Part shown: positions 44,746 through 53,149 of the stretch, piece after piece
Layout: each line of letters begins with the position of its first letter
Position numbering within the stretch: position 1 is the first letter of the stretch
Assembly (NCBI GenBank): GCA_015521735.1
Contig: WANQ01000011.1
Location: forward strand, 1-64,000
Reading direction: 5' to 3'
Origin: Pyrodictiaceae archaeon
Lineage (GTDB): Archaea > Thermoproteota > Thermoprotei_A > Sulfolobales > WANQ01
DNA length: 64,000 nt
Made by a program: the position numbers and the translations under genes
Notes under the pieces: generated by a model
Databases searched by the model: none
Told to the model about the DNA's origin: nothing
What the model saw: the letters and a program-made list of their open reading frames with translations, nothing else

Positions 44746-44970
44746 AAAGTAGTAAGCAAAGTAGTATGGGATTACATGGCACTCCTATGATAGAATTATA
44801 TGAAAGAAGTACGGAAATAGTAGGGTCAGGACATGTGAGAGAATTATGGTGGAAAATGTTGGTTTAGGGAGAGTCTTTGTTGCTGATTTATTGTTCGTAA
44901 GCTTCTAGTGTGTTGTTCTCATCAAAACATCTAAAAACAGCATGGTGCTAGGAGTACTCTGGAGACGCCT
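44746..44970. other. Intergenic region
   Basis: No supported gene; contains promoter-like AT-rich DNA and a good ribosome binding site (GGAGACG) before the AbrB gene. Confidence 0.35.
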
Positions 44971-45165
44971 GTGTCTAGTGGGGAGGCTGGCGAATACACT
45001 ACTATTGTGAAGGTTAATGCTAAGAGGATTAAGGATAGGTACAGCCTCTACATAACCATACCTAAACCTGTAGCCGAGAAGCTCGGACTCAGACCAGGTA
45101 ATGCGCTGCAGCTCACCGTTAAAGGCAACACCATAATTCTCAGACCACTTAAACCAGTAGACTAG
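44971..45165 (+). CDS. AbrB-family DNA-binding protein (64 aa)
   Basis: Typical AbrB/SpoVT: IPKPVAEKLGLRPGNALQLT and a final beta strand TIILRPL. Starts at GTG with GGAG upstream. Such dimers act as transition-state or antitoxin-type regulators; no partner toxin is obvious. Confidence 0.8.
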   Translation: MSSGEAGEYTTIVKVNAKRIKDRYSLYITIPKPVAEKLGLRPGNALQLTVKGNTIILRPLKPVD

Positions 45166-45197
45166 AACCCCCATACGGATCACCAGGGAAGCTATTT

Positions 45198-45416
45198 CTA
45201 CATAAGCTCTGCGAGTATCTTCTCGGCTAGTTCTCTATCCCTTATCTTGATGACGACGTCGACCCTAACCCTGGCTTCCGCCAGCTTCTCCCACAAGTCG
45301 TTGTTGTCCATCGGCAAGTAGATCTTGAACCGCCTATCACCCTCCCGGGCAACCATCCTATTCCTAACCAGGATACGATCACCAACAACCAAAGTCACAC
45401 AAACACCCCATCTCAA
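45198..45416 (-). CDS. Small beta-rich protein (72 aa)
   Basis: Hydrophobic-polar alternation (VVGDRILVRNRMVAREG, RVRVDVVIKIRDRE) suggests a beta-barrel or AbrB-like fold; an acidic helix ends it. It overlaps the downstream end of the upstream gene by 4 bp (coupled). Function unknown. Confidence 0.5.
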   Translation of the reverse strand: MRWGVCVTLVVGDRILVRNRMVAREGDRRFKIYLPMDNNDLWEKLAEARVRVDVVIKIRDRELAEKILAELM

Positions 45417-45625
45417 CTGTTTATTGGGATAACCTGGTAGTCCTCAGATATGGGGAGGATCTGCTTTAGCCTCGCCCTTGCTTCATCTGCATGGTTCTTC
45501 ATGTACTCCTCCATTGCCTCCTCTAGGGCCTTCTGAGCACTCTTACCTAGAATCGTAGCAAACTTCCTAAACCGCTCCCATAAGATGGGGTTAACTGCAG
45601 GACCAATCTTCTTCCTCACACCCAT
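45413..45625 (-). CDS. Small RHH-like protein (70 aa)
   Basis: ATG at 45625 is preceded by GGGGTGGT 4 nt upstream, so the 45646 start is not favoured. A conserved-looking helix pair (VNPILWERFRKFATILGKSAQKALEEAMEEYM) fits a plasmid-type RHH/partition protein. Coupled to the beta-rich gene. Divergent from the winged-helix gene at 45795. Confidence 0.55.
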   Translation of the reverse strand: MGVRKKIGPAVNPILWERFRKFATILGKSAQKALEEAMEEYMKNHADEARARLKQILPISEDYQVIPINS

Positions 45626-45689
45626 GCAAACCACCCCACAAAACACACAAACTACACAGTCTGCACTCTACTACTCTGGTAGACTAGTA

Positions 45690-45790
45690 TATAAGTAATT
45701 TGCATCTACGTTATGTAGAGTGTTTAGTGTTCATACAGAAGTATATTCTACTAATACTGTACACTCTGTATAAAGTATACGGTGTATCGA
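45690..45790. promoter_or_regulatory. Divergent promoter with operator-like repeats
   Basis: Between divergent genes. It contains CTAC...GTAG and GTACAC (45759-45764) / GTATAC (45775-45780) partial palindromes and TATA-like sequences (TATATAAG near 45690). Similar GTAC-type palindromes precede the related winged-helix genes at 48332 and 54368. Confidence 0.4.
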
Positions 45791-45794
45791 CAGT

Positions 45795-46073
45795 TTGCCT
45801 AGAAAGAAGATCAATGGCGTACTATTAGTCCTGGCAAAGCTGTTAGAGGTTGAGGAGGACAAGGGGATATCAATACTTAGGCTTCAAGAGCTTACAGGGA
45901 TAAAGAACTACTATACAATAAACAGGCACCTAGACATTCTCAAAGAGCTAGGATTCATCGAAGAAGAAGTAGACATGGGGCCACCAGCTCGTCGACTAAT
46001 TAGGCTTACAGAAGAGGGTAGAAAAGCTGCTTATCATGCACGAGAACTCCTAAGATTAGCTAAAATAATTTAA
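45795..46073 (+). CDS. Winged-helix regulator, GPPARRL family (92 aa)
   Basis: TTG start (LPRKK...). Winged helix ISILRLQELTGIKNYYTINR, wing with GPPARRLIRLTEEGR and a C-terminal helix AAYHARELLRLAKI. Close paralogues lie at 48401-48673 and 54046-54319. It precedes a multi-gene + strand operon. Confidence 0.75.
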   Translation: MPRKKINGVLLVLAKLLEVEEDKGISILRLQELTGIKNYYTINRHLDILKELGFIEEEVDMGPPARRLIRLTEEGRKAAYHARELLRLAKII

Positions 46074-46094
46074 CAACCAAGATGGTGTCCTATC

Positions 46095-47156
46095 ATGAGT
46101 AATAATGATAGTGAAGCACGTGAATCACGTTATTTAAAGTCTGTGTTTATTCCAGAATTCTCGTTGCAGGGCACCACAATACCTATGCATATACTATGGG
46201 ATAAGAAGTTCAGAGTAAATAACATAGTACTTTGTTACTCATCTTATTTAGAGGTTAAAGAAATATACAATGTTGCCAAAGAAGGAATACGAATCAGAAA
46301 TCATTGTATGTATATTAATGGTCAAGCATTAGAAGTAAATGGATATATCGGCCTTGTCCTAAAGTCAAAGATCCTTGCTGATCCTTATGTAATAGTTCCA
46401 ATGAGTATCGAAATCACTTGGAGTTCAGGAGACAATGAAAAAATCGAACAAAGGATAGTACTCTTTAGACCCCATATAGTGGTTCATCATATTCCGTCTA
46501 CAATAAATGTTAAGGTTAAAGATCATAGATTGGAGATTAGTAATAGAATAGTTATTAAAAACGAGGGTTATGCCACAGCTATAGTAAAGTTTGAGGTTGA
46601 CCCAAGTAGTGACGTTAAGTTAACAAAACCAGAAGAAATTGAGGAATATGTTAAAAGCTTTTGCGAGCATCTATCTCAAAAACTAAATAGAGTCAAGAAG
46701 GAGTTTCCACAATACTCCAATATCGTAAGTAGTTTTGAAGAATTGATGATAAAATTTGCAAAAGGAACATTTACCTTAACTGAGGATTTTCTGTCACATA
46801 CCAGAGAGGTGTTTAATGCATTACTAGATGCTATGGAGAAAGATGAAGTATTTGCACGTGCACTTATTTCAGCTATAGTAGGAGCATATATTGCTGCTAT
46901 AAACATATTGACAGAATTTAGAGCTTTACTTGAATACCTTAGATCTATAGCTAAAAATAGAGTATTATTGGTAAATGCTATGCACATGCTTGAACTTCAA
47001 CCCGGATCAAATCTCTTGAAAGGCTATATTCGAGTGCACGACCTTGCAGGAAACGTTTATAGTCCTATACACGTTGAGCTTCAAATAAACGTTAACAATC
47101 CCGAAAGCATTAAGGTGCCAGTATATGAACTATTTCAGTGGGGTGAGCAACCATAG
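46095..47156 (+). CDS. Hypothetical protein (353 aa)
   Basis: N-terminal half is beta-rich (immunoglobulin-like or jelly-roll-like strands); residues 190-280 form a helical, charged region; the C-terminus is beta again. No signal peptide and no recognised domain. AT-rich compared with the secretion genes. Its stop codon overlaps the predicted ATA start of the next gene, so they are a unit. Confidence 0.6.
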   Translation: MSNNDSEARESRYLKSVFIPEFSLQGTTIPMHILWDKKFRVNNIVLCYSSYLEVKEIYNVAKEGIRIRNHCMYINGQALEVNGYIGLVLKSKILADPYVIVPMSIEITWSSGDNEKIEQRIVLFRPHIVVHHIPSTINVKVKDHRLEISNRIVIKNEGYATAIVKFEVDPSSDVKLTKPEEIEEYVKSFCEHLSQKLNRVKKEFPQYSNIVSSFEELMIKFAKGTFTLTEDFLSHTREVFNALLDAMEKDEVFARALISAIVGAYIAAINILTEFRALLEYLRSIAKNRVLLVNAMHMLELQPGSNLLKGYIRVHDLAGNVYSPIHVELQINVNNPESIKVPVYELFQWGEQP

Positions 47157-47830
47157 CAACTGAACTGTTAACTAGTGTTATTTATCGTCAACTTGCTGAG
47201 AAGACTCTTAATCTGACCGCCAAAATATTAACGAATGTACTTAAAGAAATCAAAAGCGATATAGAAATTCTTGATCAAGAACTTGTATTTCAATGTCCAC
47301 AAAACACAGGCAGGCTTGACCTCATTTTTCAATTAAAGAAAGGGATTATCTCTATAAGAAAGAAGAGAAAATTCAATATACCAGCACTACGCAATGTCTA
47401 CGTCAAACCTGTAATATCATTTAGAGATGTGACAAACGAGAGTATCCGCTTTATTTCTCGTGAGAGCTTTGAACTTATTTATGGGAAGCTAAGTGAGGAT
47501 GTTCCCTACATTCTTGGAATAGAATTTGATATTGAGAATCCTAATTTTATAGATCGCTTAGTACATCGAAAGGTACTAGAAGACTCCATTGAGGATCAAA
47601 GAAGATACTGGCTCCACGCTCAGTTAAGGTTTGTGAAAGGATTAGAAAAAGTGTTTTCGAATATTAGAATAAATGACCTTAATTTTGATGTTACAGTTGC
47701 AGTTCATGAAGATGTACGGGTATCGATACCGTCAACATTTAAAAAAGAACTTGAACTCGTTGTACAATGGCTTAGGGAGACACATAGAGAGAAAACAACG
47801 GTTATCCTTAGAACATTTAAAGCTTCTTAG
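47153..47830 (+). CDS. Hypothetical protein (225 aa), possible ATA start
   Basis: Coding character extends well upstream of the first normal in-frame start (GTG 47429). The best start is ATA 47153, with GGGGTGA (47140-47146) at ideal spacing and overlap with the previous TAG. The protein is mixed alpha/beta with no recognised domain. It ends at TAG 47828-47830; a coding-like frame continues in the +1 register (next entry). Confidence 0.55.
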   Translation: MATELLTSVIYRQLAEKTLNLTAKILTNVLKEIKSDIEILDQELVFQCPQNTGRLDLIFQLKKGIISIRKKRKFNIPALRNVYVKPVISFRDVTNESIRFISRESFELIYGKLSEDVPYILGIEFDIENPNFIDRLVHRKVLEDSIEDQRRYWLHAQLRFVKGLEKVFSNIRINDLNFDVTVAVHEDVRVSIPSTFKKELELVVQWLRETHREKTTVILRTFKAS

Positions 47831-48146
47831 GAGGAGGGACTCAACTAAGAGAGATGTTTTAGAGCTACTGAAAAGATTACAAGATTTATTCCTTCCTATA
47901 GTCTTCAAGAAATTTATTGAAGTAAGAGATGATTTCCGATACCATGATTGTAAAAGAGGTACAGATTACTATTCAGCACCATTTCCTACATGGCCTAAAT
48001 TCATGATAATAACCACAAGAACTGATCTATCTATAGATAAACCAGCAGCCGTAGGCTATTTAGACTTCCACTATAAGCAGTTTAGATCAGAAATAGAACG
48101 ATTATTTAGTAAATATTATGGTCGAAGATTTAGTAAGCAATTATAA
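47829..48146 (+). CDS. Continuation or overlapping ORF in the +1 frame
   Basis: After the stop at 47828 the +1 frame encodes RRRDSTKRDVLELLKRLQDL and a folded-looking domain to 48146, with AGGAGGAGGG at its beginning. No ATG, GTG or TTG suits that Shine-Dalgarno. Either a +1 frameshift joins it to the previous gene (total about 330 aa), or it is translated from an internal start such as ATG 47673, or the gene is broken. Confidence 0.45.
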   Translation, partial: RRRDSTKRDVLELLKRLQDLFLPIVFKKFIEVRDDFRYHDCKRGTDYYSAPFPTWPKFMIITTRTDLSIDKPAAVGYLDFHYKQFRSEIERLFSKYYGRRFSKQL

Positions 48147-48331
48147 TTATTTCATCATAATATATATATCGGAGTAATTGAACCTCTCCTTATTGCCGAC
48201 TTAACTCTTAAGCTAGGCTTTTAACCATTAGCTTTACGACAACTTAGTACACCCAGTACTGTTACGACCACAGCTATAAGATCTTATCAAATGAATGGTA
48301 TAATATCATGCAAACTACAGGTCTACACTAT
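48147..48331. other. Intergenic region
   Basis: AT-rich, with TATATATA at 48161-48168. Nothing else is supported. Confidence 0.35.
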
Positions 48332-48353
48332 CTACTGTCTACGTAGATAGTAG
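48332..48353. promoter_or_regulatory. Operator-like 22-bp palindrome
   Basis: A 22-bp palindrome with one symmetric pair mismatched, centred on CTACGTAG. It lies about 50 bp before the winged-helix gene at 48401 and resembles the site before its paralogue at 54368. Autoregulation is a reasonable inference. Confidence 0.55.
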
Positions 48354-48400
48354 ATTCTAGCTAATTAGTCTAGGTTATAGATACGGTATTCGTGTTTCGT

Positions 48401-48673
48401 ATGCCGAAGAGGGCTTTCAACGGTGTATTGAAGGTCTTAGCATATTTTGCTGATAAGGTAGGCGAAGAGGTAACAATGTATCAGATACAAAGAGAACTAG
48501 GTATGAGATACGATACACTTGCAAGAGCAGTCGAAGTACTAAAGAACGTAGGATTCCTAGAAGAAAGAATAGACCCTGGACCTCCTGCTCGTAGATTAGT
48601 TAGGCTAACGGAGAAAGGTCGGCAAGCAGCACAATATGCGAGGGAACTACTTAGGCTAGCTGGAATATTATAG
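48401..48673 (+). CDS. Winged-helix regulator, GPPARRL family (90 aa)
   Basis: I use ATG 48401 rather than GTG 48392, because the N-terminus MPKRAFNGVLKVLAY then aligns with the paralogue at 45795. Wing GPPARRLVRLTEKGRQAAQY and a C-terminal helix. It precedes the membrane-protein gene by 40 bp. Confidence 0.75.
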   Translation: MPKRAFNGVLKVLAYFADKVGEEVTMYQIQRELGMRYDTLARAVEVLKNVGFLEERIDPGPPARRLVRLTEKGRQAAQYARELLRLAGIL

Positions 48674-48713
48674 GGTAAGCACACTTCAATGATGCCATGA
48701 GGGCTTAGAATTC

Positions 48714-49382
48714 ATGGTTATTGATAAAGGTGCTGTATGCATACTTACAATGATATTCACTATAACCATTATGAATGCCTTAGCTTACTGTGATCGGGAG
48801 AAGTGCTGTACATACTTTAATAACTATATACGCGTATGTATTGGCTGTGCGTCTAAAATACTTTACCAAGGTCTAAGAATTACATTTTATGCACTCGTAA
48901 AACAATACATATCATTTCTATTAATGTTTAACGCAACATATATATTTATTAGCGCTTTAGCTAGCCTGGTTTTCAATGCATCAGAGAGTGAAGTAAAAGT
49001 TGTTTCATTACTTTTAAGCGCTTTATGTAGCTCGATTTACGTGTCCCGTGATGTTATACTTAATAAGCTCAAAGGTCTTAGGAAGGGTAGGATTCGCTGG
49101 ATCTCCTGGTTTACATTACTACATTTTTCTTGGCTATTACCTGTAGTCTTAATTGCCTATAGAATCTCAACGGATCCTAGTTTAGGTTCTCTAGCAATGT
49201 CTTTTCTAATATTACTGATATTAGTATACATGTTCCTAGCCGTTGAACACTATCGTAATTTGTATAAGACTAGAGCACTGACATGCTATTACATAGGGAA
49301 ATCACAAATTAAACGTAAACCTATAATAGTCTTATACCTTGTATTAGGCGCTATCTCTATTCTTGCGGCAATCTGTCGCTAA
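48714..49382 (+). CDS. Polytopic membrane protein (222 aa)
   Basis: About six hydrophobic helices (8-24, 55-80, 82-105, 145-165, 168-185, 200-220). Cys residues in the first loop (CDREKCC...CIGC) could bind metal or form disulphides. No catalytic motif. Likely cotranscribed with the upstream regulator. Confidence 0.6.
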   Translation: MVIDKGAVCILTMIFTITIMNALAYCDREKCCTYFNNYIRVCIGCASKILYQGLRITFYALVKQYISFLLMFNATYIFISALASLVFNASESEVKVVSLLLSALCSSIYVSRDVILNKLKGLRKGRIRWISWFTLLHFSWLLPVVLIAYRISTDPSLGSLAMSFLILLILVYMFLAVEHYRNLYKTRALTCYYIGKSQIKRKPIIVLYLVLGAISILAAICR

Positions 49383-49507
49383 TAGATATTGTTAGTTTAG
49401 TAAAGGGTCTCACCTTAATAGTTACCTTGTTGAATAGGAATATGAAGTATTTGAGCTATAATATTTTAGCCTCTAAGTGCCTGCTGGATTAGCTATAACT
49501 GAGATCA

Positions 49508-49760
49508 TGTAGCTTTATAATTAATTTCAAACATTCTTCAATCCAGACTGTGTTCGGACTCCTCTTGGGTTGTCATTAAGGGGTGCTTGGGGGTAACTTT
49601 CCTACCTTAGCTTATGCAGGGTAAACATCTACTCCAACGCAAAATGGGTATAGGTAATCAACTACGCTGGGAACTACTATTCACCCATGGGAAACTAGTG
49701 GGTTCACGGCATGTAGTTGACGGCTACGCATAGTTTCCTGTTAAAAGCACCCTATCTCTA
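49508..49760 (+). ncRNA. Possible pseudoknotted structured RNA
   Basis: An AT-rich TATA-like sequence (TTTATAATTAA near 49512) precedes a GC-richer tract. GGGTGCTT (49581-49588) pairs with AAGCACCC (49745-49752). Inside, ATGGGT (49644-49649) pairs with ACCCAT (49683-49688), while CAACTAC (49659-49665), within that loop, pairs with GTAGTTG (49713-49719) outside it: an H-type pseudoknot. No ORF. It fills most of 49383-49774. No known RNA family recognised. Confidence 0.55.
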
Positions 49761-49774
49761 TTAGGGGCACGGAA

Positions 49775-49960
49775 TTGAAGTGTACGGATGCCTCAATCAT
49801 GGGCTTACTTGAGTACATAGAGCTGAGGATACAGGAGAAGGCCAGAGAACTCAGAATACCCGAGGAGAAGATAAGACAACTAGTAATGGAAATAGAGAAG
49901 ATCAGGATAAGGATAAGAGACCAAGGATTCCACGAACTAGAAGAGAGCTTAGGACTTTAA
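49775..49960 (+). CDS. Small coiled-coil protein (61 aa)
   Basis: TTG start. Helical, charged, heptad-like (LLEYIELRIQEKARELRIPEEKIRQLVMEIEKI). No known family. Directly follows the structured region. It could be a small regulator. Confidence 0.5.
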   Translation: MKCTDASIMGLLEYIELRIQEKARELRIPEEKIRQLVMEIEKIRIRIRDQGFHELEESLGL

Positions 49961-50086
49961 CCTAAGTAATTCATAGCTCATTTTCTTCAAATCTTTTGTT
50001 TTGTAATAACTATGTTCTTATACCATAGTGAATAATGAATCATAAATGGTTAAAGGCACTTTTGTCTGACCATATGAGTAATTGTG

Positions 50087-50119
50087 GTAGTAGGTATGTA
50101 ACATTTATATACCTACTAC
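50087..50119 (+). promoter_or_regulatory. Promoter with operator over the TATA box
   Basis: GTAGTAGGTAT (50087-50097) and ATACCTACTAC (50109-50119) are perfect 11-bp arms. The TATA-like ATTTATATA (50103-50111) lies between and inside them, about 40 nt before GTG 50152. A protein bound here would block TBP, so this is a likely repressor site for the operon, perhaps for its first product. Confidence 0.65.
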
Positions 50120-50151
50120 TGTAATCACTTACACAGACAGAGAGTGGGAGC

Positions 50152-51927
50152 GTGAACCCACACAAAGCACCGCGTCAGTCGGAAACCCTTATGGTACTCG
50201 AATACTACCGACGATTAGGATTGTATCCATTAAAGTTAGAGGAAATACAACTACATACAGGATTAAATCCTGATAGAACTCGTAGGCTTCTTAAGGATCT
50301 AGAAAAGAAAGGTTTAGTTATAATCAAAAATAACGATACAGTAGAACTCACAGTAAAGGGTATAAGAAGTGCAAATGAAGTATTTATTAGAGTCTTTGGC
50401 AGAACAATAGCTAAAGACGATTTAAATAAACCGGTTGATGAGCTATTAAAAGAATTCAGAAAACGTCTAATACTTAGATCTAACAAACCAGTAAGATCTC
50501 TCGATTCATGGTTAAACATACCTAATATTATTACTACATTTAAACCAACTAGCCTGAGTGTCAGTGAAGCAATAATAAGAATGTTTAGTAGCGAAGGAAA
50601 ACTACTAATAGGTGACTCGTGGGCCCTAGGGGCAGATCTAGAACATGCTGTCGTACGTCTTGAGAGGCAAGAGGCGGGCGTCTACGCGCACTACGCTAAG
50701 GATTTATCATGGGTTATAAGAAACCACCGGCTCCTCGCAGTAACATTACCACTATGGTATACTGGAAAACCAGTAAGCTATAACGCACTACGGGAGGCAA
50801 TAGGTGCTAGCTGGTATTGGCCCAACTTGAAGAGAACCTCTAAGGATCTAGGATTCTACATAGATGAGGCGGCAAGTCACAACCTATTACTTAAACAATC
50901 ATTAGGCTATGAGATAATATTAACACCAGTAGATACTGGTGTAGTGAAGCTTATAGAGAAAATATTAAACGTGCTGGAAAGCCCAACAATGTACATAGCA
51001 CAACGCTGGCCTACGAGAGTACTAGAAGCAGCAGTGTATAGTTGCATAATAAGAAATCTAGTATCATTGGATGAATTACTCAATAATCCACCAGGAAATA
51101 GTACCCTTGCAGAAATATATAGCTACATGAGTCCTCAAGACTATAGGAGGTACGTGGAAAGAGCTGTTAAAACACTCAGGGAGATAGGCATAGTCGAAGA
51201 AATAAATGGATACCTAATCCCTACACGTGTACTACGATACGAGCCAGCACTAAAAGATGTATTAAGAAAATATGAAGAAAACATAGTACTACAATTACTT
51301 AGAGCCCTTGTAGCAATAAGACCTTATCCAACAATAGACGATATAGCTAGGACTATGAAGGTAAACAAGTACTCTCTGCAAAACACCTTACGTATGCTTC
51401 ATGAGCGCGGAATAATAATAATGACCGTAAATGGGGTTCTCACTCCATATCACGTAGCATATTACACTATGGATCCTCTCCCAAGAGACCAGAAGAAGAA
51501 CTATGGAAATGAAGCGTTGATAAGAGTATCATCACCGATACTCGCATTATACTTTTCAGAGATAAAGAAAACTATAAGTGAAGGCGATTGGGAAACCATA
51601 GTCAACTTGCTCGAGGAACTAGCTAAGAACCGTAGAGTAGATGTAAATGATCTTCCATCACGCATAGTACTAAAACTGTCAAGACTATTTAACTTAATGG
51701 AGGACTTCAAGATAGTAAGAATACATGATAGCGAAATAGAATTGAATGATGATAAATCCCTTAACAATATCCTATTAGTCTTAAGGGACATACCCATAAG
51801 GGAATACGTGGACATCGCAAAAAACATTGAGAAATACCAAGTAAGGCGAAAGATAAACGAAGAAATATCAACGCTCAAGCAATTAATAGTTGAAAGTTAC
51901 AAGAGGGGAGTACGGCCTCAAGCCTAG
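50152..51927 (+). CDS. Large multi-winged-helix protein (591 aa)
   Basis: GTG start. N-terminal winged helix (about 15-65: KLEEIQLHTGLNPDRTRRLL) and another near 375-420 (TIDDIARTMKVNKYSLQNTLRMLHERG), with helical linkers and a charged C-terminus. No enzyme motif seen. The DUF3800 gene follows after 22 bp. It may be the DNA/RNA-binding partner of that nuclease-fold protein. Confidence 0.6.
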   Translation: MNPHKAPRQSETLMVLEYYRRLGLYPLKLEEIQLHTGLNPDRTRRLLKDLEKKGLVIIKNNDTVELTVKGIRSANEVFIRVFGRTIAKDDLNKPVDELLKEFRKRLILRSNKPVRSLDSWLNIPNIITTFKPTSLSVSEAIIRMFSSEGKLLIGDSWALGADLEHAVVRLERQEAGVYAHYAKDLSWVIRNHRLLAVTLPLWYTGKPVSYNALREAIGASWYWPNLKRTSKDLGFYIDEAASHNLLLKQSLGYEIILTPVDTGVVKLIEKILNVLESPTMYIAQRWPTRVLEAAVYSCIIRNLVSLDELLNNPPGNSTLAEIYSYMSPQDYRRYVERAVKTLREIGIVEEINGYLIPTRVLRYEPALKDVLRKYEENIVLQLLRALVAIRPYPTIDDIARTMKVNKYSLQNTLRMLHERGIIIMTVNGVLTPYHVAYYTMDPLPRDQKKNYGNEALIRVSSPILALYFSEIKKTISEGDWETIVNLLEELAKNRRVDVNDLPSRIVLKLSRLFNLMEDFKIVRIHDSEIELNDDKSLNNILLVLRDIPIREYVDIAKNIEKYQVRRKINEEISTLKQLIVESYKRGVRPQA

Positions 51928-51949
51928 GAGACCTTGGAGGTGGCTAGTA

Positions 51950-52723
51950 ATGTCGAATAACATACTCTTCGCATTCATCGACGAAAGCGGTCAACCATAT
52001 CAGTTAGATGAAGGACCTTATGTTTTAGCGGCTGCAACAGTAGCCCCATATAATCTTGTTAGAGTTGAGGGCAACATACGTAGCTACCTAACTCGGTGGA
52101 GTCATAGACTTGGCAGGGATATACCAGAGATACATGCTAGAGAGATTATTCAAGGAGAATCACCTCCGCCTAGAACTCTTCAGCAGAATCCTAGAAGGAT
52201 AAACTGGAGAAGAGTAGATCCAAGAATAAGGCAAGAAGTTATAGATAGGTTCTCAGAGCTAATAGCTTCTCAACCTATTCTTCTAAACATAGTGGTTGTT
52301 GAAAAACGTCCTGGTGTAAGAATTCATTCACAGTATGGTGTGAGAACACGAGCTTTAACGTATCTAATTGAGAGAGTACTTATGTCTGGAAGGACTCCCA
52401 GGATCCTATTATTATCTATTGATAGTGCTGCATTACGCCAAGATACACAGCTTCAAATAGAGGTATTGAACGCATTAAGTAGAGTTAGAGTAAAACATCA
52501 AGCCAGGGTTTTCATAAGCTTTGAGGACTCCGAGAACAGCCCCATAATCCAAATAGCTGATGTCGTAGCCTATATTATAAGGAATGTAAGGATGCACCGA
52601 TACACCATAGGCAGAATAAATATTGAGAACGCTTTTCTCAATATTGAGCGTCGTATAAGAAGATGTCCTGGCACCAACAGGTATGAAAGATGTGGACTAA
52701 AAGTGTGGACAATAACACAATGA
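51950..52723 (+). CDS. DUF3800 RNase H-fold protein (257 aa)
   Basis: ATG at 51950 has GGAGGTGG 6 nt upstream, so I prefer it to the upstream frame start inside the previous gene. AFIDESGQ near residue 8 is the DUF3800 signature, followed by YVLAAATV, a conserved EIHAREII (about 69-76), LLSIDSA and IQIADVVAYIIR (about 215-225). DUF3800 proteins have an RNase H-like fold and occur in phages and defence islands. Two tandem hairpins follow 15 bp after its stop. Confidence 0.8.
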   Translation: MSNNILFAFIDESGQPYQLDEGPYVLAAATVAPYNLVRVEGNIRSYLTRWSHRLGRDIPEIHAREIIQGESPPPRTLQQNPRRINWRRVDPRIRQEVIDRFSELIASQPILLNIVVVEKRPGVRIHSQYGVRTRALTYLIERVLMSGRTPRILLLSIDSAALRQDTQLQIEVLNALSRVRVKHQARVFISFEDSENSPIIQIADVVAYIIRNVRMHRYTIGRINIENAFLNIERRIRRCPGTNRYERCGLKVWTITQ

Positions 52724-52738
52724 TGTACAAACATGAAA

Positions 52739-52816
52739 CCCTCGGAGTCCGCCCCCAGAAGGGGGCTACCTCCGAGGGCGCCTCGGGTCCGCCCCTCTAG
52801 GGGGCTACCCCGAGGC
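52739..52816 (+). ncRNA. Two tandem hairpins of one design
   Basis: Hairpin 1 (52739-52778) has outer arms CCCTCGGAG / CTCCGAGGG, an internal loop TCC/TAC and inner arms GCCCCC / GGGGGC. Hairpin 2 (52780-52816) has outer arms GCCTCGGG / CCCGAGGC, the same TCC loop and GCCCC / GGGGC inner arms. Sequence differs but design is conserved, suggesting selection on structure. They follow the DUF3800 gene. They could be a terminator pair, but no T-run follows. Confidence 0.65.
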
Positions 52817-52959
52817 TTAAGGACAGTGTTTCCCGTATATAATATGGAGACTCAGGTATTTAAGTGCTGTGCGCACAGCTGTGATAACATTCAATTGTAC
52901 AGTACAGTTTTATTTCTTTCATAGTGTTTCATGATTCCATATAAAACACTTAGGTATAA

Positions 52960-53142
52960 TGTAGACCTCCATATCATTTAACATATGCTTCAAAGAGCCC
53001 AAGTGCAAGAGAGCGGCTTAGAAACTATATCAAACACCTTGTGAAGAATGCGCCAAAGAATTACAAGACACCAAAGAAGCTTTGGTTCAAGTCAACAAGA
53101 GTTATAGCAGGACCTGAATCCTTCTTTAAAAGAACATCATAG
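52960..53142 (+). pseudogene. Gene remnant (no start codon)
   Basis: A 60-codon open frame between TAA 52957 and TAG 53140 reads like a basic protein C-terminus (RLRNYIKHLVKNAPKNYKTP, KLWFKSTRVIAGPESFF). No start codon precedes it. Likely a decayed gene end; its parent family was not identified. The surrounding 52817-52959 shows nothing else. Confidence 0.4.
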
Positions 53143-53149
53143 CCTTAGA

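Noticed and set aside
44905..45183. Minus-strand ORF over the AbrB gene
   Set aside because: The plus-strand AbrB frame has a clear domain and start; this is a shadow.
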